A DNA stretch of 64,000 nucleotides, taken from positions 10,930,001-10,994,000 of the forward strand of contig OX621253.1 in assembly GCA_951640165.1 (NCBI GenBank), read 5' to 3'. The translations under genes were made by a program, and so were the position numbers. Below the pieces are notes generated by a model. That model made no database searches, was not told the origin of the DNA, and was given only the letters and a program-made list of their open reading frames with translations. Of this stretch, positions 1 through 12,844 are shown one piece after another. Source of the DNA: Pseudoips prasinana (lineage: Eukaryota; Arthropoda; Insecta; Lepidoptera; Nolidae). How positions within the stretch are numbered: the first letter of the stretch is position 1; every line of letters starts with the position of its first letter.

Positions 1-1
1 T

Positions 2-139
2 ACATCAGTGCTGCGTACGCGCAAACAAGTGGACGAGGCGACAGATAAGGAGACAATTAGACAGCGCAGTATTTCCGATAACGCTGAGAGCAGTCAATTG
101 TTTATATTATCGCTCACGTATTTTCTTAAACTAGTTTAA
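2..139 (+). CDS. Possible 3' end of a gene cut by the window edge
   Basis: An open frame runs from base 2 to a TAA at 137-139 (45 codons, no start seen). The encoded tail is polar and charged first (Arg, Lys, Asp, Glu, Ser) and then ends in about 17 mostly hydrophobic residues. An AATAAA-like signal lies at about 291-296, at a plausible distance for a short 3'UTR. I do not recognise the protein. In AT-rich DNA an open run of this length arises by chance a few percent of the time per frame, so this is tentative. Confidence 0.22.
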   Translation, partial: TSVLRTRKQVDEATDKETIRQRSISDNAESSQLFILSLTYFLKLV

Positions 140-969
140 CAACAGTAGTAGTAAATAGCAACATGTAATAATACATTATAATAGTTATTACTTAAACAGG
201 CTCTATTAAAGTTATTTTCAATAAGGAGATTGGCATTGAAAAATATACTTAAATCTACCTTTTATACGTGCCACATGGTTTCTTATCGAAAATAAAGCAT
301 GTCTACTTTCAAAGTTAATAAGCCAATTTACTACTAAGAAACTAAATGTAAAATGATATCATGAAATTTAAAATAGAAATATGTCACATTATAGTAACAC
401 AATTTATAAAATTATTGTTTTCATTAATATCGTACCTATTAATATCTTGGTTTAAAGATATTGTTAATTGTTTATTTTTAGAATAAATGTATACGTAAAA
501 AAAACGAAATGGCGATTGCAAGATTTCGAAATTTTATTCCAATCGGTGCGGTGGCCGAAAAAAAAAGTTGAAATCGGTTTTACGTTTGTAAAGAGTAACA
601 TAAATTCGAAGGAGAAGAAGAACACCGGCATCAAATTTCGTCCTTGGACCAGATCCAGGCAAGCGGAGGGATACCTAGTATAGTCCGCTATATAATTAAT
701 TTTAGGTTTTTATTCTTACTGCATCTTTTGACACTGAAAAGCGGTGTCTAAAACTTTTTATTTCTGTGGTGACAGTAAACTTCACATATTGCCGTCACAA
801 ACACGCCTACACCTGTTACATATACTAAGAATTACTTAAATAAATACGAGAGTACAAAATATACGTAATGTAGTGTATATATATTTATTATTTCCACAAT
901 TTATCCACATAAATAAGTTGATTTTTATGTCACTAATACATGTTTTCAAGTCTTCCAATAATACCTAAT

Positions 970-1361
970 GGCCAGAAAAATATAATAGAATTATTTTCTT
1001 TTATATTTTTGAGTGTACGACTAAACGCCGACAGACATTACGCCGACAGACTGTACACCGACAAAACTTTACTTCGACTGTACTTTTCGCCGACAGAACA
1101 CTTCACTCATACTCAGAGAGAAACATTTACCAAGGGCAATATAAGACCGATTCGGTTCTGGCACTTCGCCGGCCGCTATCGCGGCACGCTCGCTTCGCTC
1201 GCTCGGCTCATGCGTTGTGGTCACAGTTCTATCCTAACCTAAACCAATAATTATGAATACTGTCCGCAAAGTGTTCTATCGGCGAAAAGTACAGTCGAAT
1301 TAAAGTCTTATCGGCGTAATGTCTGTCGGCGTTTAGTAGTACAAAAAAAAAAATTCTGGCC
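970..1361. mobile_element. MITE-like element with long inverted repeats
   Basis: The outer ends GGCCAGAA (970-977) and TTCTGGCC (1354-1361) are inverted. Further in, ACTAAACGCCGACAGACATT (from about 1019) is matched in reverse near 1310-1337, and a second pair (about 1072-1102 with 1271-1301) is also inverted. The motif CGCCGACAG recurs several times within each arm. The core (about 1150-1240) is GC-rich. No transposase is encoded, so it would be non-autonomous. I could not see a convincing target-site duplication. Confidence 0.7.
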
Positions 1362-1686
1362 TCTTTACCTAGAACACGACGTTTTAATGATTCAAACTAT
1401 ATACATTTTTCTATATATCATTGCATATTTCGTTGTATTTAGGTCAATTTACGCAATCAATAAAACGCAAAATCGTAGAACATACATGGGGGTGATTTGG
1501 ATACTCCTCATCATAAAACATCTAAATTTTGCGTTCGAACGTCAACTCCTCGGCCAGCCTGTATAATATCATATTTAGTATAATACATATAATTGCTGAT
1601 AAAGACAATAAAAAATACAGTGTATTCTGCTAATGTTTCTGGCAATTACTTGCTTTTACTGAGTAAACGCCCATAATTCACTTTCA

Positions 1687-1687
<1 letters not shown>

Positions 1688-1779
<92 letters not shown>
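1688..1779. repeat. (TA)46 microsatellite
   Basis: An uninterrupted TA dinucleotide tract of 92 bases. It creates an apparent Tyr-Ile repeat open frame on the minus strand, which should not be read as a gene. Confidence 0.98.
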
Positions 1780-1782
<3 letters not shown>

Positions 1783-2117
1783 GGCAACAGTACGGGGAAA
1801 ATTAAAAAAAACTGAATAATATAGTATAGTAATATAATACTTATCGAACAAGTAACAAGTTCAGCACATAAATCGAACATTGAATTAGCACGTGAAAAAC
1901 TTTCACTGTATGTCCTTAATTCTATTAGATAACACTTTGTCTCGTGTACAACTACCATGATAATGGGTGCACAAGGTTACACTATAGTCTCGACTTTCGA
2001 GGGCGCCATCATCACTCGATTTCTTTTAGTCTCATTTTTCATTTACCTATTTAGTTACGTCATGTTCTACCGCATACGATAGTAATTCCATTTTCAAAAT
2101 TAACTAGGCGACGATTA

Positions 2118-2168
2118 GAAACAAAAGCAATTTGCACTGAATTTTTCAGCGTAAATTGCTTTTGTTTC
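2118..2168. repeat. Short hairpin (16-bp perfect outer stem)
   Basis: Arms 2118-2133 and 2153-2168 are exact reverse complements. Pairing continues inwards with one wobble and one mismatch (for example CTGAA at 2137-2141 with TTCAG at 2145-2149), so almost the whole 51 bases can fold. Confidence 0.8.
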
Positions 2169-3487
2169 AACTATTGTATATATAGTAGAAATAATATTTA
2201 TTTATAGTATGTCTTTACATGACCAGCACGATTTATAATCACTAATTTAATGTTTTCAAATTTTAAGATGCCTATAGATACACGTCGGTTGTTATTAGGA
2301 GAAGAAAGAGGAGACCCATTAGTATTTCCAAACAAACTATCATCTTATCCTTTCTCATAAATTCATTAATTAGATATCGTTTAAAATAAACGCGTTACCG
2401 TAACATTTTTTTTTACCGAAAGGTGCATTATTCAGTTTCATCTTGGTCTATGGTGAAAAATTATATTATTCTTTTTAGTGTATATTATTTTCGTTTTGCG
2501 AAAAAAGTCCCTGTTCATTTTTTCTTTTGGCAAACCTATTAATTTGGGAATAAAGTGCTTCAATAACTATGTAATAGTATAATAGTCCCTGTAAAACTAC
2601 ACCTGTTGCTAACCGTACCTGGGCGGATACCTTTAACGTGCGTCTTCATAAAGATAGCGGCAAAGTGCTTACACAATGTTCAATTAATAACAGGCTGATA
2701 TCGTTGTCTTGTCGACGCTAGAGCTGTGTGCTCTTCTATTGTGTTCTGACAATGAAATTGAAGAGTTAATTGGATCAGGATTAGGTGCGAATAAGGATGC
2801 GTTGAAAATTATAGGGTGTATTTAGTACTTTTATATGAAAACGAAGTGAATTTTCATTCCATAAGCCGCTCGTTTAGGGAGTGCATCCACCTTGGAGAAG
2901 AAGTATCAAGAGGTTAGATACAGGACTAACGGCTTTCTTGCTGCTCAAAGCACGGGGTAAGCTGCCACTCAATTTCTGTCTCCGTGCACACATAGCAAAA
3001 AGTATTATAATGATTTACCGACCGCTTCTTTAACTCAAATAATAAATATATTACATGTTCGTAAAATCGTCGGCGTTCTTAATGGTAATAAATGCATTGA
3101 TTTCTTTTAAAATAAATAATATTGTATGTCTTATGATTAAAACTTTTACACTGTAAATAGTCAGAGGTCCGTGTATTTTTCAACATTTTATACGTTCTTG
3201 TAAAATATATCGGCAATTAGTCGTTGATCTAAAAACACACACCTAATAGCTCTCAATCCTAATATAGATATTTATTATAAAATAAACTGGCTCACTATAA
3301 TCACCGGAGTCAGACCACCTGCAAAGCGGCGCGTGCGCAATAAATGACTTCTCTGTAAAATAAAGCGGATGTTTCGCTAAAATTTCTATAGCTAATAAAT
3401 ATAATTAATTCAATCGGAAGAGATGAAAGTTGTGAATCATGACTGTTTGACGTCACCGTAGCAGAAGTCCAGTATTTTTCGACGGGC

Positions 3488-3722
3488 CTGTTGGCGTGGT
3501 TGGCAAATGCTTGCTTTTCACGCGGGAGGTCGTGGGTTCGATTCCCACCCAGTACGGATATTTGGGTGCATGGACATGTCTGTTTGTCCTGAGTCTGGGT
3601 GTAATTATCTATATAGGCATGTATTTACAAAAGAAAAGTAGTATATGTAGTAAATCAGTTATCTGGTTTCCATAGTACAAGCTGCTTGGTCTGGGCTCAG
3701 GTAAATAATGTCCCAGAATTTT
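3488..3722 (+). mobile_element. tRNA-derived SINE, family B
   Basis: The head has an A-box-like segment (TGGCGTGGTTGG, about 3491-3502) and a pol III B box GGTTCGATTCC at 3535-3545. The body carries a 'gtctgtttgtcctgagtctg' stretch and a 3' part ending near 'ataatgtcccaga'. The same family recurs at 6612, 46250, 47160, 57239 and 58257. The naming is mine; I did not match it to a library entry. Confidence 0.8.
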
Positions 3723-4492
3723 ACTGTTGTTATTTTACACATAAAAATAAAAGTCATTATTATTGATTGTTCTTTGACGCAATCACTCAGAAATATGACA
3801 TTTTGTGTAGGGATTCCATTTATGATGTAGGCAGGGAAAGAAGCTGGCACTTATATATTCCCACATGATATTTATTCCTTAAGAGCTTTTACCCGAAATC
3901 AGGAAAAGTGAGGAAAATCTTTACTAGCTTAACTAATAATGGATTTAATGGTTTACCAAGTGTGATTAATTATTCAGTAACTATTGAGTGCCGATGGGTA
4001 TTTATGTAAAACATGTTTTAATATTAATCTATTAGTACTCTTTTCCAAGAAATAAAGTTGTTGCGGTTCCTGGTGCGGTGGCTGCGGTGGATGCTGCTGT
4101 CCCTGCATAACAATTTATACGTGCTGCACAAAGATTTGCTGGTGAGGATTTGACGCTCTACCCGCAGTCAAGCCACGGTGTCGGCATTGGTTAAGCGCCT
4201 CGGATTTGACGTTTGTCTTGACAAGTTAACTCCGTGCTGTTTCTTGAAAATAAATTACTATATTAAAATTGGGGTTAGGAGTTAACATTCTAAAACTATA
4301 ACGTACTCGTTACAGTTCGATATTTACTCATCAGGTTTGCACCTCCATCTAATGTAGATGGAGCTTTAATGTGGTGAGTTAGACCAACCATTTGGATGTC
4401 TTCAAGAGATAATCTTCGAGTTGTCGGATGTACCGTATGAGATCACGTCTGAAGGGATGCAACACAGACGCTCTAACTAATTTCAGGAGGCA

Positions 4493-4701
4493 CGGTACTT
4501 ACTTACTTATCGTATGGGCAATGGTTACCCTAGTGTCAGAGTTGTTTAAGCCACCCAGTAGGCCTCTGACATGGTGTCTATTGACTACAATCGGGACTGA
4601 TAGCTTAACATGCCCTGCGAAGCACGGAGACACTCAGAGATTAAACCACTTTGGCGGTCAACCATCTATGGACTGACCGCGAGCGTAGTTACTTAACCTC
4701 A
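4493..4701 (-). mobile_element. 5S rRNA-like SINE, copy 1
   Basis: Read on the minus strand, the head (4701 down to about 4655) resembles the 5S rRNA internal promoter: GAGGTTAAG..., then CGCTCGCGGTCAGTCCATAG, then ATGGTTGACCGCC, like the 5S box A to box C region. The remainder is a shared body ending with a 'cccatacgataag' segment. It matches the copies at 18.8 and 30.2 kb. Confidence 0.65.
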
Positions 4702-4871
4702 CCCATCAGTTACGGACCAGTGAAGGCATCTAGCTATGAGCGTCTCAACAAGCAGGTAATCAATAATCAATCTTAAAAATCGATAAAGTTCTTAGTGAAT
4801 CAGATACGAAAAGCCCTGGAACCTAGTTAGCATTAAAAAGGCGCAAACAATATAAATTTATCAAAGTGACT

Positions 4872-4931
4872 TTCTAATTTTGGCCAGTTCTTCTAATTTT
4901 GGCCAGTTCTTCTAATTTTGGCCAGTTCTTC
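4872..4931. repeat. Tandem repeat, 3 x 19 bp
   Basis: The unit TTCTAATTTTGGCCAGTTC occurs three times head to tail with no visible difference, suggesting a recent expansion. Confidence 0.92.
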
Positions 4932-5960
4932 ACACCTAATCCGCAGAGCATCATTTTCCGAAGAAAATTGGTACAAACTATTGAGATAATTTACTTATAA
5001 TCAGTACAATGTAAAAACGCAGTTCTTACCAACGTCTATCTAGCACTTAAAATTAGATAGTACCATTATCTATCTGTATGGTACGGTCAGCAATGAAAGA
5101 AGCATCACAAAAACTTATACTATTCATACATCCATATTACATAATTCCCGTTTCTACTCAGTGTCGTTGTTAGCTACTGCCATCGAATATATAGTATTTT
5201 TTTGTTTTGCGAAGACATTGTAAGTGTGTGTCCTCTGTTGGAGGTCCATAAAAATAAATAAAATAAAAAAAAAATAATATCAAAACATTTAAAGAAATCT
5301 GTAACCTATATGACTATATTAGAACCTATAAGACTTTTGACTACCTGTTGACATTGTCATACATGTTCTTAAAACAACTGGGGCCGAAATAACCGAGGGA
5401 ATTACCTTAACCAATCCAACCCCAACACGAATTTTTAATTTAGAATCTATAGGTTAAACTAAATGTATGGTGCGCAGACAAATAATTGCGTAAAATTTTT
5501 CATAATTTCGTTCTTAACTTTTAAAAACTGTAGTATTCTAGATACCTTTATATTAAAGGTCCAGAGTGGGCACCGTCTTTGTCTTGGCGAGTTCTTATGT
5601 TCTGTTCTTAATAAGTGCTTAATAAGTTGAGATCAAACCAAAGGCAGTGAAATTTCGAATTCGTGTGCGTATTGTAAATAATATAAATTAAAAATTATAA
5701 ATAATTATCTCGTACTTAAAACGGTGAAGAAAAACATGATGGACAAACCTGCATGGCTGAGAATTCTCCAGAATGTTTTTGATGGTATGTGAAGTCTGCC
5801 AACCCACACTAAGGTAGCGTGGTGGACTATATTCTATGCCCTCTGATTAATAGGCTGTGTGATCACCATCACAGAAGCAACACGCCAGGTGAGAAGGGGG
5901 TGCGACCTGTATTGGCGCTTCTATATTATTGGCTTTGTAGAAAATTCCCGTACATATCTG

Positions 5961-6220
5961 ACGGTCACCGTAGCCTAGTTGGTAGTGCTCCTGCCTACGA
6001 AGCTGGTGGTCCTGGGTTCGAATCCCGGTAAGTGCAAATATTTGTGTGATTAGCACGAATATTTGTTTCTGAGTCATGGATGTTTTCTATGTATTTAAGT
6101 ATTTATCTATCTATATAAGTATGCATATCGTCGCCTGGTACCCATAGTACAAGCTTTGCTTAGTTTGGGGCTAGGATGATCTGTGTGACATTGTCCCGAA
6201 TATTATATTATTATTATTAT
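5961..6220 (+). mobile_element. tRNA-derived SINE, family A, full-length
   Basis: An A box (TAGCCTAGTTGG, 5971-5982) and a B box (GGTTCGAATCC, 6015-6025) lie at tRNA-like spacing. A body with ATTTGTTTCTGAGTCATGGA follows and it ends in an ATT-rich tail. Matching copies lie at 12.5 kb and 42.2 kb in the opposite orientation. The head does not complete a tRNA fold, so this is a SINE rather than a functional tRNA gene. Confidence 0.85.
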
Positions 6221-6611
6221 ATTAAGGCATTGCAGCGAGTACACAAGCCGTTGGCATTCTGCAGACGCAGTCCAGTCCATACATGCCAAGCTCATGTCCC
6301 GTGTTATCCACTGTTTGCCGGTAGCTTAGAACAATGATTCCCCAAAAGTAATATTTTATCTATCGGAGGATACTTCTGCTGCTGACTGTATCGTGGGTAA
6401 GTATTGAATTTCAGCACAGATAAGATTTGCTGAACTTATTATTAGTGATACTAGTTTTATTTATAGTGTTAACCTTTTTCTAAGGGTTATTGTACAAAGG
6501 TTTCCATGTCGATTGTGTAAGTAAGTGTTAATAGTATGAACTACGACGCTCAGCTTCTAAGTCCTTGTAAAATTAAGTAGAAACGCAGTAGATATTTTCT
6601 TATCTCATACC

Positions 6612-6682
6612 AGTTGGCGTGGCAGGTAAATGCTTGCCTTTCACGCCACAGGTCATAGGTTCGATTCCCAACCAGGACATAT
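6612..6682 (+). mobile_element. SINE family B, truncated head
   Basis: Only the tRNA-like head is present (GTTGGCGTGGCAGGTAAATG, then GGTTCGATTCC at about 6658-6668). The body is missing and AT-rich DNA follows. Confidence 0.7.
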
Positions 6683-7539
6683 ATTTATAATATATATATT
6701 ATATGCATAATACATGTTGTAATGTGTCAAAAAAGGTCAATAAATTGCAAAATACATATGCTGTCAATAAGTAAAACTGAATTAAATCAATATAAGAACT
6801 GAAACATATTGCCATAATTACCGGTCGTAACAAGTTTTGAAAAAAATATATTGAAAGAAAATGACAGTGTAACCTTATGAATTACTATCGGAAAATTTTA
6901 TTAATAAAAATTCAAACAAGATCATTTAGAATTTTGTGTAATAATAAAATGAAAGGAAAACCCCCATTCTAGCGAGGTGAACTGTCGGATTTGAAAGAGA
7001 TCAAAAGCACTTCAACGCAGAGCTGTCTGTATGCACAGTAATCGTTTGGCCATTTTCTGCATAACAGTACCAGTGCTTGAAAGTCGCAAGCGTTGCCAAT
7101 ACTTCTCTCTCAAATAAACTCTAGTTTTTTTAGGTAACTCATATAAGCTATGGAATGATTCTCACCATCTCTACATCTACGCCATAGTTTCTAGCGTCGG
7201 TATATTCTTCAAACAGAATACAAAAAATTGGACAGACTAAAAAGGTGCGACAAGACTGTTCTGCAATTGTTGGAAAGCAGCGTCTGCTACAGCTGACACA
7301 TGAAGGCTGGTGCGGTTTTTAGTCGATGTCAACTTGTGTGAATTTACTTTGATAATATGGCTTGGTAGTTCGTAATACATGTTGCGGCCATACCTAAAAA
7401 GTTATTATATAATTAATTAAAAAGTGGCAACATTTATTCAATATTAAAATTTACAACTAAATAACTTAAGAATCTAATTAAACTTATGGATATACTTAAC
7501 TACATTAGGTAGAAAAACTAAAACTACAAAACTACAGAT

Positions 7540-7806
7540 GGCGTCGTAGTATTCTTCCAAATCGAGGCCATGAGAAAACGTGCCCAGAAGACTGCTTGAA
7601 TTGCCAAACTAATATAAAATAAAAAAAATATTTGGCCAAAGAAAAAGCCAGCCCTCAAAGGTCACGGGAATCATCAACCAAACGCTTCGAAATCTGGCGA
7701 TAGAGACCACGGGCACTCGGACCCCACTTTCCAAGCGTTTCGACCCCAAACGGCTCAAATATGTAATTTTCTATCATATTACCGTATTTGCGCTGTGTCC
7801 GCAAAG
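7540..7806 (-). pseudogene. Degenerate retroelement ORF fragment
   Basis: On the minus strand a frame from about 7806 to 7660 reads protein-like, with segments RKYGNMIENYIFEPFGVETL and GKWGPSARGLYRQISKRLVD. After a frameshift near 7655 it continues with ISLAIQ. The pattern 'FxPxxVETxGxWGPxAR...ISLAIQxxxA' is one I associate with a short domain in lepidopteran retroelement polyproteins. It is broken, so only a fossil. The identification rests on memory, not on a search. Confidence 0.5.
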
Positions 7807-8617
7807 TAATATTTATTAATATCCCTCGTGTTTCGGTTTCTATCTTCGCACCAGAAAACTATTCAGTGGACACATTTAAATTTGTTCTGAGTCTGGGTAT
7901 TTATATCCGTGAATTCAATGTTTGTACTGTAACATTACTGATTTCACGGGTACGATAGGCTAACTTTGAGATATTTTTAGTCATATCTAGTTCCAAATCT
8001 TGCTTGATAGCCCAGACATGTCTAGAGTCAGTCATGTCATGACAAATAGTCTAAAATTTGTCAATATACATCTCAGTACATTCTCTTATCTTTCAACAAA
8101 TGACGTAACATACATCCATTATAGTCTATTAAATCTGTAAAATCAATAACGATTTAGTTTTATAAGTAAACAGGATATGTTAAGTAAGGAGTACATTGAT
8201 ATATACATTGTTATACATTATACATTGGATCCATATAACGTAACGAATTTATACTGAGGAATTTTAGATTATATGTCCGCCTAAAGTTTTAATGTTCCAC
8301 CACAATAACCTTAACATTACACCTTGCCCAACAAAAAAATAGATGACACTCTCTTGTAAATGATCAGCCAATACAGTACACGTGAAGTAAGCGGTATTTA
8401 TAAAACCTTAGCGAAAATAAATTATCAATCACGTATTATTACTAACTTTGCAGAGCTATTTGCACTCTTTTCTTGAAGGGTTTAATTCTTTCGGGACAAG
8501 TTTGGCAAGAAATTTACGCGTAGTGGGATAAAGTCACTGAATACAGAGATTAATCATCCAAACTATTTCATTTTAACATACGTAGTAGGCAACTATCCTT
8601 TAAAAACATTGGGCAAT

Positions 8618-8780
8618 TATTTCATCATCATCATCATCATCTTACCAGCGGAAAAGACTGCTGGACAAAGGCCTCCTCCAACTCTCTCTCTCTCTCTCTC
8701 TTTGTCCTCCTCCACAACTGCCGGTCTTGCGTTACCCGCATCTATCCATCTCACATCTTGTAGGAGGATTTGATGATGAC
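8618..8780 (-). mobile_element. LINE 3' tail with (ATC)n end and a CT expansion
   Basis: Read on the minus strand, this matches the common tail of a LINE ORF, with the Leu-Gly-Glu-Ala-Phe-Val-Gln-Gln-Trp type ending and then a (GAT)n 3' end (seen here as CATCATCATCATCAT). A (CT)n tract at about 8682-8700 interrupts the tail. Confidence 0.7.
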
Positions 8781-8809
8781 TTACGGAAAATTCTTTAGTT
8801 ACCAATAAA

Positions 8810-11800
8810 TCTATAAAACAACAAATTTAGACGGTAATTTATGAAACTAACTTCATACACAAATAAACCGAATGACTGCTACGAATTTTTGATACAATTT
8901 CCAGTTTCATGTCAATAGGTGTTTATCTGTGTGTGCGTGTGTTTGCACAGATGTCGGTGCGCAGTCGCTCCTATTACCATATACGTGATAATACAGTTTG
9001 AGGAAAATGCCGAATTTTGACTTCAACCGACCGGGTGTCACTATTTCACGTGTTACGTACTTACATACGCAGCTTGTCAACTTAATAGCTTCTATCTTTG
9101 TCTTCTATGCCATGTTAGAGAGAGATGAAGATGGATCGCTAGTGTATATATTGACATACGAGGTCGGTCTTGTAGTCCGGTTACAGTTCTGTCAATATTT
9201 ATAACAAAATGTCAAAATTGAAAGGTTATATTATGTCTTAAAAAAGACGCCCAGTAGTGATATTATTTATAAAAAAAAACTACTAAATTTGTTTCGTATA
9301 ATTTTCGACGTAGTAAGAACTTTAAAAGGATATTAAATTATAATGTTTGTTATTATATGTAATATAATATATTAACATATTGCTAATTTTCAGGTCCAAT
9401 ATAATGTGTTGTAATCTACGTCATAGTTTTTTAGGTGTGGCCCAAGTTATAGGTTACGATTAATTACTACAATAATGTTAAATACAATAACTCGCAGCGT
9501 TTTTTAAAAAACAAAATTGAGAATGGTAAGGTAATTGCGGAATTGTATTCATATATAATCATTAAAAAAATTTAAAACCATTGCTACCCACAACTGGAGA
9601 AGATGGCGACTTACTTAGCGCCTGAAGTCTGAAAAGATTTATTTTTGACATTAATGTCAAATCAAAATGTGACATACGTGTCAAACCGTTTTAGATTATG
9701 GTATGGTTCTCTGCCACTAATCACCAACAACTTTACCTATAGTATTAGACCAGAGCTACTACTTGTTGGCTTTCTAATGGGCCCTAAGCCGTGTTAGTAA
9801 AGTACTCTCAATAACACTCGATGAAACTCAGTAAAACTATTTGGTGTTGCACTTAAATCCTAGAACTTGAACCTCTTTCCATGGAAGTGATGTGCTTACG
9901 AAAATTACAGCGAAACGCTTAGTCATCTTGGTAATTAAAACTGTTTAAATCAAATTTTAATTTAATAATTCGGCAAACAAGTTTATGGACTATACGATGG
10001 CAGACAGTTAGTTTAACTTGAGTACATTCGCAACTCATATGGTTGAGAGCGTCACGTCGCTCACGCGTTTACAACCTCTCTAAGATGTCATCTGGAAATA
10101 TTAATCACATCCAGAACCTCAACATTAACATAAAAAATTACGTTATTCTGTGAGTGAGTAAAATAATGCTCTGAGAGGAACCTCACTTAAATTTTTTGCT
10201 GTTAAGCCCTGGACAACTTTAGTTGAGCTGAAATCCATGGAGGCAGCAGAACGAAATCTTATTGCTTTTAAGTTATTGGATAATGGCAGTGATGCATTTT
10301 ACCTTCTAATACACACTATACACGACAAGTAAAAGCTTTGGTTGTTATTCTATGAACAAAATCGCTCCCGCTATCGCTACCTCTGTTAACTTATTTCACA
10401 CACGGCAGCAAGGCGCTACCTCCTTCTACACACTTAGAGCGTAAACAGCTCGGTCGCCTTGTTAACCTAAAACGTTAACAAGGATCGACCAGCACTTAGC
10501 CTGGCCATGTTAACGCGGTGGACAAAGCACGGATTTGTTTACTACGCCTAGTTGCGGGTTAAGTGGGCTAATTGTTGATAGAATGTCGGTATGTACCTGT
10601 TTCGTCCCTTACAGTTACACTTTAATAGCGAGGATCTGGTGGTTTATTTTAATTAGTAGATAAAATTGTATCTGTTTTTTGCATTATATGTATAAATTCT
10701 TATAAGTATTTTATTACCATCATTTTAGTTAAATTAAAATAACCACAGAACATTTTCATTTTATTTAATAATTAATTTTTTAAACATACTTAAATAGACA
10801 ATAACAAACAACGATTGCACAAAGGTTCTGCTAATTTTAAAGGCGTAATTTCTCTTGGGTCTGGCCTTTGTGATAACCATAAATAAATCGCAAGGCCAGT
10901 CGATGAAAGTTTCAAATCAACTAGAAATTTTTGTGTTTTCACATAAGCAATCATATGTAGCGGGTTCGGGATGAAAACCCTCATCTTTATATATTTACAT
11001 AACAAGTGACAAAAATTATAGTACATCAGACATCTTTAATAGATAATCTGTTGCATTAAATATAGATAAAATATGGTATTAAGTTTTCAACATATATTTC
11101 ACAAATATATGTAGGGGAGACGAAATTCACCAGTGCCAACTAAAACATATACATACCCTCAGCTCTTCAAGAATATATGCGCGGAAATCTATGCGTCTAT
11201 CGGATTAAAATCATAATTTATCTGAAATAACAATAATGTCAAAATATATAAATTATTAAAGTGGGCATCTAATTAAGCACAGTATTCAGTATGCAAATTA
11301 TCAAACGGAAGGGTGGGCACTTAGAAAAATGACATTTAGCTACTCGAAATGGAAATAAAACTACCCTTAGTTATTATTACTAAGCACATAATTTGTGCCA
11401 TCACTAACAAAATACATTTAATTTTATATTATTATAGTTTTAGTGTCCGATCCACAATACTTGTGAATAATAAATAAGTGAATTGTAGTCTGTTTTGAGA
11501 AATAAACGTCTTAAACCGTAAAAGCAGACAAAACTATAGACATTTAGTCTCAGCTATTTTCCAAAATACGCGCAAGCATGTCGTTTTCCATTCGATTGAG
11601 AAATACCGTGACCTCAATGTAAGTGATGTGATATAGTAAACTTAGAGTCTACAAAATATATTTTTTTCACGACTTGAGGAGCATTGTGTTAAATGACTGT
11701 GGTGTTGAACAGGTGTTTGACAAACTTAAATGTTCTAATAATATCCGGTTTATACACGTTCAAAAAGGTTCCATGAATCGTGGATTTCAATATTGCAAAA

Positions 11801-11990
11801 CCGTTTACGACTATGGAACTGTAATTAAGGTCTATCTCCCATACAACCTTTTTAAATGGTTTGAGAATGGAATCCCTCATAATTGCTCTCACAAACGTCA
11901 TAAGTTTTAATTGTAGAATTTAAAAATATATTATTTTATAAATAGTAGGCCATGTGTAGAGTTGGAGTCATGCTAAGGAGTGTATTTTGT
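8810..11990. other. Intergenic, no gene recognised
   Basis: AT-rich DNA. An open frame at 11674-11910 is open on both strands and has no domain I recognise. A stretch near 9630-9690 is rich in TGACAT/TGTCA motifs. I see no RNA gene or complete mobile element. Confidence 0.45.
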
Positions 11991-11993
11991 ACT

Positions 11994-12170
11994 AGACTAG
12001 CTGGGGCCCGCGGTTTTACCCACGTTAAACTATATTATAGCCTGTGTGTTATTCTGATGTATAAGCTATATTACTACAACGTTTCATTAAAATCCGTTCT
12101 GTAGTTTTTGTGTGAAAGAGTAACGAACATCCATACACCCATGCTTACAAATTTTCGCATGTATTATATT
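11994..12170 (+). repeat. Interspersed repeat 'GCCCCGCGGTTT', copy 1
   Basis: It begins CTAGCTGGGGCCCGCGGTTT, continues with TTATAGCCTGTGTGTTATTC and AAAATCCGTTCTGTAGTTTT, and ends with an 'agtaacgaacatccatacac' stretch. The same order of blocks recurs at 14.6, 37.2, 37.8, 38.0 and 48.1 kb (+) and at 58.1 kb (-). It is a widespread lepidopteran repeat whose class I cannot assign. Confidence 0.75.
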
Positions 12171-12492
12171 ATATATTAATTATAATCGTATATAGCTTAA
12201 TTAATCTTGTATTTTTATTTTATCAGTTGCCTTTGAAGAATGATCAGAAGACGTCTGAAATAAATTGGCTCCAACACCACGTAAGATCAAGTTTCCCCAG
12301 TGTATGAAACCTAATATTTTTTGCAGAACACGATTATAACTACAACTGTCTACAACAGTGCCTGGGTGAACGAGTTCCTTTTATTTTGATTTCAAAGTCA
12401 TCAGGGAGTTGTTTCCTTCTGTCAGTACTTTGATTGCATACAAGGTAAGAAAATCGGTATCATTCCATTTTATAATATAATATAATAATATA

Positions 12493-12742
12493 ATATAATA
12501 TCTCAGGACAATGTCACACAGATCATCCTAGCCCCAAACTAAGCAAAGCTTGTACTATGGGTACCAGGCGACGATATACATACTTATATAGATAGATAAA
12601 TACTTAAATACATAGAAAACATCCATGACTCAGAAACAAATATTCGTGCTCATCACACAAATATTTGCACTTACCGGGATTCGAACCCAGGACCACCAGC
12701 TTCGTAGGCAGGACCACTACCACCTAAGCTATGGTGACCGTT
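12493..12742 (-). mobile_element. SINE family A, full-length, minus strand
   Basis: Reverse complement of the 5961 copy, with the B box as GGATTCGAACC near 12677-12687 and the A-box end near 12722-12732. It ends in an AT-rich tail at the left side. Confidence 0.85.
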
Positions 12743-12844
12743 TTAAAAAATAGCATTTATATACCTACACCTACGACCGATAGGATAGTAGTATTTTTCT
12801 ACAGTATTTGACCAATGCAAGTGTAAAATGATATCGTGTGCTTA

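Larger units (their letters stand above)
1362..3487. other. Intergenic, no gene recognised
   Basis: Apart from the TA tract and a hairpin at 2118-2168, this AT-rich stretch shows no coding, RNA or repeat signature that I recognise. Confidence 0.5.

Noticed and set aside
1656..1958. Open frame with a long Tyr-Ile repeat on the minus strand
   Set aside because: It is the translation of the (TA)46 microsatellite; no coding signal outside it.
5819..6077. Open frames on both strands at 5.8-6.1 kb and a tRNA-like segment
   Set aside because: They lie in a SINE A head. The tRNA-like part has A and B boxes but does not make a full cloverleaf, so it is not called a tRNA gene.
8618..8640. CATCATCAT run as a possible CRISPR or satellite
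   Set aside because: It is the (ATC)n end of a LINE tail; similar runs end the copies at 38.7, 48.4, 48.8 and 52.3 kb. No CRISPR-like spacing anywhere in the window.
11674..11910. Open frames on both strands
   Set aside because: No recognisable domain, no splice or start support, open on both strands in AT-rich DNA. Left as unassigned.
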